DNA of 64,000 bases from Lysinibacillus sphaericus. GTDB lineage: Bacteria > Bacillota > Bacilli > Bacillales_A > Planococcaceae. Position 1 is the stretch's first letter. Each line of letters opens with the position of its first letter. Of the stretch, positions 1-9,177 are shown in pieces. The position numbers and the translations under genes were made by a program. The notes beneath the pieces were generated by a model, which was given only the letters and a program-made list of their open reading frames with translations, ran no database searches and was not told where the DNA came from. The stretch covers positions 124,001 through 188,000 of the forward strand of contig NZ_SADV01000009.1 of NCBI RefSeq assembly GCF_006864135.1, in the 5' to 3' direction.

Positions 1-34
1 CCCACTAGCTATACATTTTGAAAGGAGTGAGGTT

Positions 35-1609
35 ATGGCATTGTCTATTGCCCAATTAGCTAAGGAACACCAAGAATTTATCCTTACCAAATTACAGGAA
101 GCTGAACAGGCGTTACATCCTTCCTCTACTGAAGACGAAGAGCTAGTGCGTCGTGCTGTTTTTTCAGTGCGAAATAAATCAGTTGTCTTTGAACGTTTTA
201 ATGGAGCAAGTTCTACATTATATGCAAGCGTACAGGATGTCAGACCTGCTACTGTAGAAATTGATTTTGCTAAAGAGGAGCTGCACTGTAACTGTCCTCA
301 GCTGAAATGGTGTAGACATCAGGTTGGCTCATTGCTTGCTCTTTATCAGTATTTTGATTCGGTGCAAAATTGGTCAAGTGCATGGCGCGCTCAAAAATCA
401 GTGCAATTAAAATCATTAGCAGATGAACGAAGTCCAGAAAGCTGGAGATTGATGGTCGATGAAGTCATGAAACGCTTATTGCCACCTGGGCGAATTCTAG
501 AAGGATATGGCCTTTCAGCTATACGAACAGATGCATTGGAGCGACTTCAACGGCATATGCCTTTCGAGCGTGAGTGGCAGCCACTTTATAAGCTTTTTAT
601 GGAGCTATCGATCTTTAATACAATATGGCGTCATTTAAATGAAACAAAAGGACATTCTTTGGATTCTCCTTATATGAAATATTATATTGATCAAAGTGTC
701 CAATCATTCGAAAGTACATTGACGGAGCTAACGGGACGATCACGACTTTTTGCCACTGATCCATTTTATGATGCGATTCAGGAGTTAGTTCGAGAACTTT
801 TATTGGAACGACAAGGATTATTTGCTGATCGACTACAAATATATATGCTACTTTGGGCAATGCTTTTTTATGAAAAGCCTCGTCGTGAACAGGAATTAGC
901 ACTTATAAATAACCTTGAGAATCCTTCACCTGAGATTTCCTTGCAGTCATTAAAACTGCTATTTTATGTGCTGCTACAAAAAGAAAGTTTATTACAGGAA
1001 AGCATTGCACATATTGATGGACAACATATGCAGGACCTATTTGAGCTGGCTACTTTTGCAAAACGTGCTGGCGAATCACATGCACAGTCCATTATTTTAC
1101 GTGCAATGCTACCATTTACCGAAGTCTTTTTACAGCAAACAGTACCAGTTGTAAAACGTGCTCAATATGTAAGGCAATTTCAGCTTTTATACGAGGACAT
1201 ACAGCTTACGGAAGAACAGGAAGTTACATTATATAGTGCATTTGGTGTTTATGGGCTTCAACCGTTTTCGTTCCTTCTTATTAAAAAAGGACGTTATCGT
1301 GAATGGGCAGCCCTCCATCAGTTAAATCTCTCCTCCCTTTCTTATTTAGAAATGTGTGGATTAAAAGATGTACTTCAGGTTGCGCCTGCAACAGTATTGC
1401 CCTTATATCATCTATATGCCATGGCTGAAATTACACAAAAATCACGTATGAACTATAAGCAGGCTGTACGAATCTGGAAAAGTATGCGCAGTGCAGCAAA
1501 GCGTGCTGGTAAAACTGCTTATTTCGAGACATATATGCAAACAATTCGTGCAGAGTATAAACGACTTCGTGCATTACAAGAAGAAATTGAGAAAGGAAAC
1601 TTAGTATGA
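35..1609 (+). CDS. ywqB: SWIM zinc-finger protein, YwqB-like
   Basis: This 524-residue protein carries a SWIM-type zinc-finger signature near residues 87-98 (Cys-x-Cys, then Cys-x-His, in the stretch HCNCPQLKWCRH). SWIM fingers bind DNA or protein partners. The remainder is helical with no motif I recognise. The ATG at 35 has the Shine-Dalgarno AAAGGAG at 21-27. The stop overlaps the start of the SNF2 helicase (ATGA arrangement at 1606-1609), so the two are translationally coupled. SWIM proteins paired with SNF2 helicases are a known bacterial arrangement (ywqB-ywqA in B. subtilis). The molecular role is not established; acting as an accessory of the helicase is inference. Confidence 0.85.
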   Translation: MALSIAQLAKEHQEFILTKLQEAEQALHPSSTEDEELVRRAVFSVRNKSVVFERFNGASSTLYASVQDVRPATVEIDFAKEELHCNCPQLKWCRHQVGSLLALYQYFDSVQNWSSAWRAQKSVQLKSLADERSPESWRLMVDEVMKRLLPPGRILEGYGLSAIRTDALERLQRHMPFEREWQPLYKLFMELSIFNTIWRHLNETKGHSLDSPYMKYYIDQSVQSFESTLTELTGRSRLFATDPFYDAIQELVRELLLERQGLFADRLQIYMLLWAMLFYEKPRREQELALINNLENPSPEISLQSLKLLFYVLLQKESLLQESIAHIDGQHMQDLFELATFAKRAGESHAQSIILRAMLPFTEVFLQQTVPVVKRAQYVRQFQLLYEDIQLTEEQEVTLYSAFGVYGLQPFSFLLIKKGRYREWAALHQLNLSSLSYLEMCGLKDVLQVAPATVLPLYHLYAMAEITQKSRMNYKQAVRIWKSMRSAAKRAGKTAYFETYMQTIRAEYKRLRALQEEIEKGNLV

Positions 1610-4368
1610 TGACTATAAATGCTCCTTCCCCGTTTTCAAAAAAGCAACAGCTTCGTATTCATGCAGCACAGGAAGGATATTTTACGTTACAGGGATATAC
1701 TGCTGATGGTGCAGCAATGGAAGCAGACTCACTCATTTCTTCATTATTTTTTAACTATGAAGCGAATGTCTATGGTTTATTAACCAATCGCTCAGAACGT
1801 ACGATTGAAGTTTCAACCTCTGAGCTCCTTGATATTTTTTCACGGCGCTATCTGCATCCTTTTATTGACTGGCAAGGTACGAACACAGAAAGTCAGGTTT
1901 GGCTAGAAAAAGTGTCTGCTTTACAAACGTATTGGCAGGAGCCCTCGCTCTGGTCACACGCAGTAATTGCAGATGATTTTTCCACGCTAACATTCCCTAT
2001 AGAAGGTGAAGATACAGCTTTATTAGAAACGGCAGTGCAGCAAAAACTAGCTCAAGTAGGTCTTATACTGTCTGATTTACCAAAACTAATGCCATTTTTC
2101 TTGCGTGGTGGTTGGCCACTAGAGCAAGAACGACAGGCAGGTGCAGTTACTGTCTCCCTACGCTTAGGTGAGCCTGAGGAAGATTCAGATGTTTGGCTTT
2201 TAGAAACAGTACTAAGTACGCCTACAGCCAAAAACTACTGGACGCCAGCTATGCGAAAGCAGTCACTACCAATTGCTGATGCTCTACCGGCAAAATGGCA
2301 AATGTATGCTGATGCTATTGAACAACAACAAAGACAAATTGTAGATCTTCTTTCTATTGAAGATTTACGTAGCGATATTTTCATCCGCATTATGCTTGAC
2401 GATTTACAAGTTCGAACATTTTTACGTGAAGATTTAGCAAGATTACAAGCACTCGGCTTTGACGTTGTACTACCGGCTTGGCTAAAAGATTTAAAACAGT
2501 CAAAAATGCGTGTTCGCGTAAGTACTGGCAATGTAGCGACAAAAAAGGTTGCTGGACTAGATGATATTTTAACGTTTAAATGGCAGTTTTCTATGAATGG
2601 CCAGTCCATTTCACCTGAGCAATTTAAAAAGCTTGTAGATGAGAAACGCGAATTCATTCGTATTGGTACAGAATGGTTCCGAGTCGATGCGAACTGGATG
2701 CAAGAAATGCGTGCATTGATGCAGCAAGCAGAAGATGAAAGCTGGACCGTTCGCGAATTACTATTCCGTGAACTACCAGAGGATTTATCCTTACCTCTTG
2801 AAGAAGAAGATGCCGATGATGCAATGCGAGATGACCCGATTTTTGCATTTGAATTGCAAAAATCGCTGAAATCCTATATGGAGCAGCTTCAGGAGAAAAA
2901 AGGACTCCCTACTGTACAGGTTCCTACATCTTTGCAGGCAGAATTACGTCCTTATCAGCATGAGGGCTTTGAATGGCTTGTCTTTATGCGAGAACAAAGC
3001 TTTGGTGCATGCCTAGCTGATGATATGGGTCTTGGTAAAACAGTTCAGCTTATTTCATATTTACTTCATCTTTATGATACAACTGAGGATTCAAAACCAT
3101 CCATCATTATTTGCCCTACGTCTGTACTAGGCAACTGGCAAAAGGAACTTGCTCGTTTTGCTCCTTCCTTGAGTGTGCATACGCATTATCAGGCGAATCG
3201 AGCAAAGGAAGACGCTTTTAAACAGCTAGTAGGAAGAGAAAAACCACATGTGATTTTATCTACCTATGGCACGGTATCACAGGATGCAGAGTTTTTACAG
3301 GAAGTAGAATGGGCAACCGTTGTGCTAGACGAGGCTCAAAATATTAAAAATATGCAAACGCTACAATCAAGGGCTATTCGTAAATTACAAGGGACGCATC
3401 ATATTGCTTTAACGGGTACGCCAGTAGAAAACCGTTTGTCGGAGCTATGGGCAATTTTTGACTTTATCCATAAGGGCTATTTAGGTAGCTTCGGTCGCTT
3501 TAATGAAGAATTTATTTTACCGATAGAACGAGATGAGTCTGAGTCACATAAACAGAAGTTACGTGCAAAAATTCAAGCATTTTTACTTCGTCGTACAAAG
3601 CGTGACCCACACTTACAGCTTAACTTACCAGATAAACAAGAGTCTCATGAATACTGCCCATTAACAACTGAGCAAGCATCTCTATACGAAGGATATATAT
3701 TAGAGACGCTCGATCAGCTGGAGCAATTAACAGGCTTTCAAAAGAAGGGACGCGTCTTAAAGATGCTCAGTAAGTTAAAGCAATTATGTAATCATCCTGC
3801 CTTGTATTTAAAAGAACCTTTCGAGGATGCCGAATCAATGCTTACTCGTTCTACGAAATTAGAACGTATCGTGCAAATGGCTACAGAAATCGTGGACAAC
3901 GGCGAGCAGTGCCTCATTTTCACACAATATATTGGAATGGGGCAATTACTACAGCATTGTTTTAGTGAACTATATAATATTGATGCACCTTTCTTAACAG
4001 GTGCAATGCCTAAGCAGCAGCGTGACCGCTTAGTTGAGACTTTCCAGGCAGGAGATTTTCCTATATTTATCCTTTCCTTAAAAGCGGGTGGAACAGGGCT
4101 CAATTTAACAGCAGCAAATCATGTATTACACGCAGATCGTTGGTGGAATCCTGCCGTTGAAAATCAAGCGACAGACCGTGCATATCGAATTGGCCAAACA
4201 CAATTTGTACAAGTGCATAAGTTTGTTACAATTGGTACTATCGAAGAGAAAATTGATAAAATGCTAGCCCAAAAATCTGCACTATCAGAAGAACTAATTC
4301 AATCAAGCCAGTGGTTAACTGAATTAGAAGATGACGAACTTCGTGATTTAATGAAACTCGATTTTTAA
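1606..4368 (+). CDS. ywqA: SNF2-family DNA helicase/ATPase, YwqA-like
   Basis: A 920-residue Swi2/Snf2 ATPase. The N-terminal 450 residues are a bacterial SNF2-associated region. The motor follows: motif I DDMGLGKT, motif II DEAQ (VVLDEAQNIKN), motif III ALTGTPVENR, and the C-terminal lobe with motif V (AGGTGLNLTAANHV) and motif VI (QATDRAYRIGQ). Enzymes of this kind translocate on duplex DNA and displace or remodel bound proteins, for example RNA polymerase; the target here is unknown. The length matches B. subtilis YwqA. It begins inside the stop codon of the upstream SWIM gene and ends before a clear intrinsic terminator, so the pair forms a two-gene operon. Confidence 0.93.
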   Translation: MMTINAPSPFSKKQQLRIHAAQEGYFTLQGYTADGAAMEADSLISSLFFNYEANVYGLLTNRSERTIEVSTSELLDIFSRRYLHPFIDWQGTNTESQVWLEKVSALQTYWQEPSLWSHAVIADDFSTLTFPIEGEDTALLETAVQQKLAQVGLILSDLPKLMPFFLRGGWPLEQERQAGAVTVSLRLGEPEEDSDVWLLETVLSTPTAKNYWTPAMRKQSLPIADALPAKWQMYADAIEQQQRQIVDLLSIEDLRSDIFIRIMLDDLQVRTFLREDLARLQALGFDVVLPAWLKDLKQSKMRVRVSTGNVATKKVAGLDDILTFKWQFSMNGQSISPEQFKKLVDEKREFIRIGTEWFRVDANWMQEMRALMQQAEDESWTVRELLFRELPEDLSLPLEEEDADDAMRDDPIFAFELQKSLKSYMEQLQEKKGLPTVQVPTSLQAELRPYQHEGFEWLVFMREQSFGACLADDMGLGKTVQLISYLLHLYDTTEDSKPSIIICPTSVLGNWQKELARFAPSLSVHTHYQANRAKEDAFKQLVGREKPHVILSTYGTVSQDAEFLQEVEWATVVLDEAQNIKNMQTLQSRAIRKLQGTHHIALTGTPVENRLSELWAIFDFIHKGYLGSFGRFNEEFILPIERDESESHKQKLRAKIQAFLLRRTKRDPHLQLNLPDKQESHEYCPLTTEQASLYEGYILETLDQLEQLTGFQKKGRVLKMLSKLKQLCNHPALYLKEPFEDAESMLTRSTKLERIVQMATEIVDNGEQCLIFTQYIGMGQLLQHCFSELYNIDAPFLTGAMPKQQRDRLVETFQAGDFPIFILSLKAGGTGLNLTAANHVLHADRWWNPAVENQATDRAYRIGQTQFVQVHKFVTIGTIEEKIDKMLAQKSALSEELIQSSQWLTELEDDELRDLMKLDF

Positions 4369-4379
4369 AGATGCGAGAT

Positions 4380-4412
4380 GCGCCAAGAGCACAACGTTCT
4401 TGGCGCTCTTTT
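4380..4412 (+). terminator. Intrinsic terminator after ywqA
   Basis: A 9-bp stem (GCGCCAAGA at 4380-4388 pairing with TCTTGGCGC at 4398-4406) is followed by CTCTTTTATTT. It starts 11 nt after the ywqA stop codon. Confidence 0.8.
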
Positions 4413-4625
4413 ATTTCAGTGGATCTTACTGTTACTTCTTCCCCTACTTACTTCATATATATATTTAGTTGTGTTTAATATGCTCATTGCTGTGCGGTCT
4501 TCAGCAATGAACTTCGTTATGAAATGTAGACATCATCCTTTCTAAATCGATTACGGCGCAAGAATAGAAGGAGAATGGCGGATCAGACAACTTGTCCCTT
4601 GCCCCGTATGTAACAATTAGAGCTG

Positions 4626-5048
4626 CTATATTGCTGGCAATTGTACTTCTGCCTCAGGTAGCACAAAATCCTTTAAGCCTTCCTGCTCTTCTGGTGGCTT
4701 TGGAGGCACAATTGCCCCTTCGCTATCCCTTTGCTTAAGCCGATAAAATCGGACATCTTCTACGACTACTTCTGTTATAAAAACCTTTGTGCTTTCTTCA
4801 TTTAAAAATGATCTTGATTGAATTCGACCATTCACTCCAATTAATGAGCCTTTTCCGCAATATTTGACGATATGCTCTGCAAGCCTTCCCCATACTGTAC
4901 AGAGAATAAAGTCAGCATCCACTTCCCCACGACTGTTTTTGTAATTGCGATTAATGGCTAGAGTAAAATGTGCTTGCACGCGATTTCCAGATAAGTGTCG
5001 TAACACTGGATCCTTTGTTAACCTTCCGACCAGTCCGACTTGATTCAT
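4626..5048 (-). CDS. ssbB: Single-stranded DNA-binding protein (second SSB, SsbB-like)
   Basis: A 140-residue OB-fold SSB starting MNQVGLVGRL. The ATG at 5048 is preceded by a strong AAAGGAGG; the open frame runs 26 codons further upstream but has no ribosome site there. SSB coats single-stranded DNA as an oligomer. The body is short, there is no long acidic linker, and the C-terminus (QLPAI) lacks the DDDLPF-type tip of replicative SSBs. That agrees with the competence-linked SsbB (YwpH) of B. subtilis, which is also a neighbour of ywpF. It is somewhat longer than the B. subtilis protein (113 residues). A role in DNA uptake is inference from the family and context. Confidence 0.85.
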   Translation of the reverse strand: MNQVGLVGRLTKDPVLRHLSGNRVQAHFTLAINRNYKNSRGEVDADFILCTVWGRLAEHIVKYCGKGSLIGVNGRIQSRSFLNEESTKVFITEVVVEDVRFYRLKQRDSEGAIVPPKPPEEQEGLKDFVLPEAEVQLPAI

Positions 5049-5289
5049 TGATTCACCTCCTTTGCTTTTGATTGCTCTCATCTTACAAAAATTAATCCAA
5101 CGTTGGCAAAAGTCGATTTTTATCATTTCCCTTAATTTTTAATCATAAATTGGATATATTGAGCATTTTACTTTTCATGTATTGAAAGATTTTTTGGGCA
5201 GAATGCTTTTCGCTGTAATAGCAAATGCTAATTGTTGAAATATGCAATTTCGCTGTTTTTGCAGATTGTGCGAAAACACAGCATTAATC

Positions 5290-5512
5290 CTATCATCAAT
5301 GATGCATCGGCATAATTGATGCTGACACTTTGCTTTCGCTACAGAATACATTTGCCGTTGTCGCGCAGATATACAATGCGTCTGGAATCGGTGAAAGCGC
5401 AAGGCTAACTTAGCGGCAGCAACATGAGGTCCGACACGATGTCGGCCATTACGGTAATGCCACGTGAGCACCTCTATTTCAGCGGATGTTGAAAAGTGAC
5501 TTAATACCGCTT
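5290..5512 (-). repeat. Hairpin-rich interspersed repeat, copy 1
   Basis: This occupies the gene-free stretch between ssbB and ywpF. Recognisable modules are the hairpin CCGAC-ACGAT-GTCGG (5431-5445), the palindrome CATTACGGTAATG (5447-5459), CTCTATTTCAGCGGATGTT near 5472-5490, and a conserved end hairpin around GATGCATCGGCATAATTGATG (5307-5327). The same modules recur near 54.4, 44.5, 39.1 and 7.9 kb. The surrounding bases 5127-5289 and 5513-5580 hold nothing else that I can identify. Confidence 0.65.
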
Positions 5513-5623
5513 CACCTCCCCCCTTTACCTGTCGCTACCAAAACACTTGCGGAATGAAGTAAAACAGAGCTAATTGAATATGTTATACTAAAAAGGATGA
5601 CCGACTTAGGAGGATTTTACATA

Positions 5624-6049
5624 ATGAAAACATTTAAGATGCTTTCCTTTGACCTTGTCACAAAAGACGGCATGCAACCTTTCCCTTTAGTCGATGGTAT
5701 TATTATTAACCAGGAGAATAGCCATCAATCTTGGATTCTCGAACTGTTTATGGACCGTCAATATCGTTCAATTTTTGATGAACTTTTAGCAAATGCTACT
5801 GTCTTTAATGTACGTGCGGTTATTTCATTTCCAGATAATGAGCCTGCCCCTTTCCAGGTTGTCGTACATACAGTTCAAGAAATCGGCGAGCACATCTCTG
5901 TCCTTTTAAAAGGGACACTAAAGACAAAACGCTCGAAATATGCTGAGCAATTACTAGCCGAATTACTAGTTGAGGGAGTTACGTTAGATAAGCTATTGGA
6001 CCGTTTCTCACACGGTATGAAAGAACGACCAAAACTCAAAAATGATTGA
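5624..6049 (+). CDS. ywpF: YwpF-like family protein
   Basis: A 141-residue protein starting MKTFKMLSFDLVTKDG, similar in start and length to B. subtilis YwpF (136 residues). I see no signal peptide, membrane segment or catalytic motif. The ATG at 5624 follows TAGGAGG (5607-5613); an in-frame ATG at 5597 lies upstream of that ribosome site and is rejected. It lies divergent to ssbB, the same association as ywpF/ywpH in B. subtilis, and ends at a strong terminator. The function is unknown. Confidence 0.75.
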   Translation: MKTFKMLSFDLVTKDGMQPFPLVDGIIINQENSHQSWILELFMDRQYRSIFDELLANATVFNVRAVISFPDNEPAPFQVVVHTVQEIGEHISVLLKGTLKTKRSKYAEQLLAELLVEGVTLDKLLDRFSHGMKERPKLKND

Positions 6050-6057
6050 TCTCGATT

Positions 6058-6090
6058 TAACGATGCAAAAATTTGCATCGTTATTTTTTT
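6058..6090 (+). terminator. Intrinsic terminator after ywpF
   Basis: A 12-bp perfect stem (TAACGATGCAAA at 6058-6069, TTTGCATCGTTA at 6072-6083) is followed by a run of T residues. It starts 9 nt after the ywpF stop. Confidence 0.9.
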
Positions 6091-6231
6091 ATTGGACAGG
6101 TAGACTTTTAAGATAAAATATACAAATATCGTGTTTTCCAATTACCTGAAAACGCTCTTCCTAAGAATATTAGTAGTTCTTCGCGAGTGTTCACTTCTCT
6201 CCCGCGAGTATTGCTCTCCCACATTAAATGA

Positions 6232-6273
6232 AAAAAAGAGTGTTTTCCATTGGATGGAAACACTCTTTTTTAT
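6232..6273 (-). terminator. Terminator of the lipoprotein gene (symmetrical, probably bidirectional)
   Basis: An inverted repeat AAAAAAGAGTGTTTTCCAT / ATGGAAACACTCTTTTTT lies just beyond the stop codon at 6275. It has A and T runs on both sides, so it can act on both strands. Confidence 0.85.
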
Positions 6274-6274
6274 A

Positions 6275-6667
6275 TTATCGCGTTACTTTTTCTTCGACGA
6301 CCTTTTCTTTAACAACACCGTTTGCATTTGGTACATTGTTATAGCCATTTGTACTATTTAAATCAGCATTTGTACCTGGTGTTGTTGTACCTGGTACTGT
6401 TGTTGTACCTGGTGTTGTTGTACCCGGAGTTGTAGTTCTTGGACCAGTAGTGCCTGGTGTTGTAGCTTCAGGTAGAACAGTGTTACGGTTAACACCATTA
6501 ACGTCACGATTGTAAACGTCATTTCTTTCTTCTACTTTCTCAACACCTCGGCGAACGTCGTGTTTAACATTCTCCGCTGGTCTTGTTTCAACAGCTCTGT
6601 TTCCCCAGTTACAACCTCCAAGGAATAAAGCAGCAAGAATAATTGCCAAAAATGACATTCTCCACAT
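6275..6667 (-). CDS. Putative lipoprotein with Thr/Pro/Gly-rich repeat region
   Basis: A 130-residue protein with a lipoprotein signal: a short positively charged start, a hydrophobic stretch and the lipobox LGGC with Cys19. It is therefore probably a membrane-anchored, surface-exposed protein. Residues 20-65 are charged (VEKVEERNDVYNRDVNGVNR). Residues 68-100 are low complexity with repeated PGTTT units, and the tail is rich in Lys, Glu and Val. The ATG at 6667 follows AGAAAGGAGG. I do not recognise a family. The PGTTT codons form a short tandem DNA repeat (about 6370-6460) that could vary in length between strains. Confidence 0.7.
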   Translation of the reverse strand: MWRMSFLAIILAALFLGGCNWGNRAVETRPAENVKHDVRRGVEKVEERNDVYNRDVNGVNRNTVLPEATTPGTTGPRTTTPGTTTPGTTTVPGTTTPGTNADLNSTNGYNNVPNANGVVKEKVVEEKVTR

Positions 6668-6774
6668 AGAAAAATCCTCCTTTCTCGATGCTATGTCAAC
6701 AAATACAATGTGTGTATTTGTGATCCTACATAGATTGCCCGGGAAAGGAGGGAACTATCCGATTTTTTTACAAA

Positions 6775-7158
6775 CTATTTTTGTTTTTCTTTTAACAGTT
6801 GTTCAACGTATGCTGCTTCTGCTTTACAGTTGTAGCTATAATTTGTACCTAGCTCTTTTTGCATGGCCTCGATTGTTTCAATTTGCTTAGCTGTTGGTTC
6901 TTCATTTAAAATTTTTGCAATTACTTCATCAATTTTTTGCGCCATCTCTTCATGGAATTCAGTACTCATCAAAACATCTGCTGGGATTTTTTCGATCCAT
7001 GCGGCATTATCTTGAAAATAAGTTTGCCAGCTAGCAATAAAGTCTTCCATAGAAAAACGCTCTTCTTTCCAATCAATACTTGCTAAGTATGATTCAAAAG
7101 ATGTTGAAATCGAACGCGTAATGCTAATTTTAACACCTGAAGACAATTCCTTATACAT
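6775..7158 (-). CDS. Conserved hypothetical protein, 127 residues
   Basis: I do not recognise this protein. It is soluble and acidic (for example WIEKIPADVLMSTEFHEEMAQKIDEVIAKIL), mostly predicted helical, with no signal peptide or membrane segment and a single Cys. The ATG at 7158 follows TAGGAGGATTATATAG, a good ribosome site. It stands alone between the lipoprotein gene and fabZ, all on the minus strand. The start signal and normal composition support a real gene. Confidence 0.6.
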   Translation of the reverse strand: MYKELSSGVKISITRSISTSFESYLASIDWKEERFSMEDFIASWQTYFQDNAAWIEKIPADVLMSTEFHEEMAQKIDEVIAKILNEEPTAKQIETIEAMQKELGTNYSYNCKAEAAYVEQLLKEKQK

Positions 7159-7383
7159 CTATATAATCCTCCTACGTTTTAAAAACAAAACTAAAATTAC
7201 ATGTATTTCAATTTACAATCACATATACGCCATTGCATTTTTATAAAACATTTAAATAATCGTGATATCTTTAACTGCATTCACATCACTAAAAGTACGG
7301 AATGTCATAAACTATTAAAAAGATTAACAGTAAAGACATTACTCGACATAATTATTTTATATCTTTTAGCCTATAATTGCAAA

Positions 7384-7827
7384 TTAAGCCTGTTTTGGCT
7401 GTTCAGGCCCAATAGCAAATAAAATATCCGCTTCACATACTAGTTCTCCATCGACTGTGGCCACACCGTGACCTTTGCCCATTGCTCCACGTAGTTTCAC
7501 GAACTCTACTTCTAATCGAAGTTGATCTCCCGGTACTACTTGGCGCTTGAAACGACAATTATCAATACCCGTCAAGAAAGCTAGACGACCTTTGAATTCA
7601 TCTGCATTTAATAATGCTACACCACCAACTTGTGCTAGCGCCTCTACAATTAAAACCCCAGGCATTACTGGATAGCCAGGGAAATGCCCATTAAAAAAGT
7701 CTTCGTTCATAGAGACATTTTTTAAACCAACTGCACGCTTGCCTTCTTCTAATTCAACGATACGATCAACGAATAAAAAAGGATAACGATGCGGTAAAAT
7801 TGCTTGAATTTGTTCTGCTGTTAACAT
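7384..7827 (-). CDS. fabZ: (3R)-hydroxyacyl-ACP dehydratase FabZ
   Basis: FabZ dehydrates 3-hydroxyacyl-ACP to trans-2-enoyl-ACP in type II fatty acid synthesis. The 147-residue hot-dog protein has the [12 protein letters not shown] start motif and the active-site segment [13 protein letters not shown], with His48 and Glu62 as the catalytic pair. I place the start at 7827 ([17 protein letters not shown]) after GGGGGAAAAG. The frame continues 21 codons upstream, but those codons lie in a repeat element and do not resemble FabZ. The position near flhP, flhO and mbl matches B. subtilis, where fabZ is ywpB. Confidence 0.93.
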   Translation of the reverse strand: MLTAEQIQAILPHRYPFLFVDRIVELEEGKRAVGLKNVSMNEDFFNGHFPGYPVMPGVLIVEALAQVGGVALLNADEFKGRLAFLTGIDNCRFKRQVVPGDQLRLEVEFVKLRGAMGKGHGVATVDGELVCEADILFAIGPEQPKQA

Positions 7828-7844
7828 TTTCTTTTCCCCCTTAA

Positions 7845-7940
7845 TATCAATTTCGCCTTGGCGTAATGCGTTGAATAGAATCCGTGACATCCGCCGGAGG
7901 CTACATCTTTATTCATTAGGTGTTTGACACCTAATGAATG
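7845..7940 (-). repeat. Hairpin-rich interspersed repeat, copy 2 (directly upstream of fabZ)
   Basis: Reading the minus strand, a perfect 12-bp hairpin (TTCATTAGGTGT with 3-nt loop, 7912-7938) is followed by the module GCCTCCGGCGGATGTCACGG and by the hairpin ATTACGCC-AA-GGCGAAAT, which ends about 20 nt from the fabZ start codon. This is the compact form of the element that also lies between cbiZ and the adenosyltransferase gene. Confidence 0.7.
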
Positions 7941-7981
7941 AAAATATTTTATGTAAACACAAAGCATGGTAAAGAATAATT

Positions 7982-8266
7982 TTATTCTTTACCATTCATA
8001 ATATCAAATATATGCTGCCATGTTTCTGGTTTAAAAACGTCCATGGCTTTACCTTGTCCAATTACACTATAGCCAAACATTGCACCTACAACTGCAGCAA
8101 TAACAACTAAGATGATAATAAGTACAACGCGAAGCCAAATCGGAATCAGCCGTATTTGCACCCAGCGAACCTCTCGTTGCTCTCCATTTGAGCGGTGTTC
8201 CTTCTCTTCTGGTGGCGTATCGGTTTCTTTTGTTTGCATAGAACCTCGACTTGAATCGTTTGTCAT
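7982..8266 (-). CDS. epuA: EpuA-like small membrane protein (often called 'RNA polymerase subunit beta')
   Basis: A 94-residue protein with a charged N-terminal third, then RWVQIRLIPIWLR, one membrane helix (about residues 46-68) and a short tail VFKPETWQHIFDIMNGK. This matches the EpuA/DUF family seen between flhP and fabZ in Bacilli, which is routinely annotated as a DNA-directed RNA polymerase beta subunit although nothing in it resembles RpoB. The ATG at 8266 follows GAGGAG with 9-nt spacing. The function is not known; by topology it is a membrane protein with a cytoplasmic N-terminus. Confidence 0.75.
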   Translation of the reverse strand: MTNDSSRGSMQTKETDTPPEEKEHRSNGEQREVRWVQIRLIPIWLRVVLIIILVVIAAVVGAMFGYSVIGQGKAMDVFKPETWQHIFDIMNGKE

Positions 8267-8313
8267 AGATTGTACTCCTCTTCATTACTTACTAAACAGT
8301 AATAACGGATTTA

Positions 8314-9159
8314 CTATCGAATACCATTAATGAGCCCAAGCATTTGGTCGGCTAAAGTTACAGCTCTTGCATTAAATTGATAAGAACGCTGCGTCTGAAT
8401 TAAATCCGTCATTTCTTTTGAAAGATTTACATTCGACATTTCTAGCGAACCGCTCTGCATGCCAATTTGCTGACGATTTGCTCCTCGTAATTCAGTGACA
8501 ACTTCAGCTTGTGTATATCCAAGCTGAGCTAGGTTATTCGGCAATCCAACATAGGCGCCAGAAATTTTCTCCATTAGCTGTGGCTTTTGGAACTCTGTCA
8601 CTGCTACATCAGTACGAATAACATCTCCATTAGGATATGATGCTTCTAATACGCCTCCATCACGGATCGCGAAACTTTTTACATTATCCGGTAATGTAAT
8701 AGCTTGTCCTGTTGAGTTTGCCAATGGATATCCATCTGCAGTTACAACCATTACTGTTCCATTATTTAATGGTGATAAATAAAAGTCACCTTGACGAGTA
8801 TACACTGTTTTTGCGCCATTTTCACCATCTGGCATTAAAATATTGAAATATTGCTTTGGTTTTGTAAAGGCTAAATCAAGGTCACGATTTGTTGTTTGGA
8901 GAGAGCCTTGCTTTTGATTTGATTGAATTTGTCCAAGCATTGCACCTGATCCATAACGGATGCCAACAGGTGATTGTCGGTCAGCTCGGTCTTGCTTGTC
9001 ATTATTATATTGCTGATAAAGCAATTCATTAAATGTAGCTTCTTGGGATTTATAGCCGAGTGTGCTGCTATTGGCAATGTTATTACTAATAGTATCTAGT
9101 TTATTTTGTAATTGCCCCATTGTGTTTGTTGCAGTCATCATTGTACGTAACATGTTCAA
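8314..9159 (-). CDS. flhP: Flagellar hook-basal body protein FlhP (FlgG/FlgF-like)
   Basis: A 281-residue rod-type flagellar protein. The N-terminus (TMGQLQNKLDTISNNIANSS) is the flagellar basal-body rod motif, and the C-terminus (NVNLSKEMTDLIQTQRSYQFNAR) is the matching C-terminal rod domain; both form the coiled coil of the distal rod. The ATG at 9159 follows GGAGGCG. It lies 18 nt after flhO, and the pair follows mbl as in B. subtilis. In B. subtilis FlhO and FlhP are distal rod components needed for hook assembly. Confidence 0.9.
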   Translation of the reverse strand: MNMLRTMMTATNTMGQLQNKLDTISNNIANSSTLGYKSQEATFNELLYQQYNNDKQDRADRQSPVGIRYGSGAMLGQIQSNQKQGSLQTTNRDLDLAFTKPKQYFNILMPDGENGAKTVYTRQGDFYLSPLNNGTVMVVTADGYPLANSTGQAITLPDNVKSFAIRDGGVLEASYPNGDVIRTDVAVTEFQKPQLMEKISGAYVGLPNNLAQLGYTQAEVVTELRGANRQQIGMQSGSLEMSNVNLSKEMTDLIQTQRSYQFNARAVTLADQMLGLINGIR

Positions 9160-9177
9160 ACGCCTCCAGTTTGCCTA

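Noticed and set aside
5049-5126. Longer N-terminus of the SSB
   Set aside because: The ATG at 5048 has a perfect AAAGGAGG, and the extra 26 residues are not SSB-like.
7201-7422. 73-codon plus-strand frame between the hypothetical gene and fabZ
   Set aside because: No ribosome site, overlaps the fabZ end antisense, and the composition is that of AT-rich non-coding DNA.
7982-8266. RNA polymerase beta subunit
   Set aside because: The name is a widespread label for EpuA-like proteins; this 94-residue single-helix membrane protein has no RpoB sequence.
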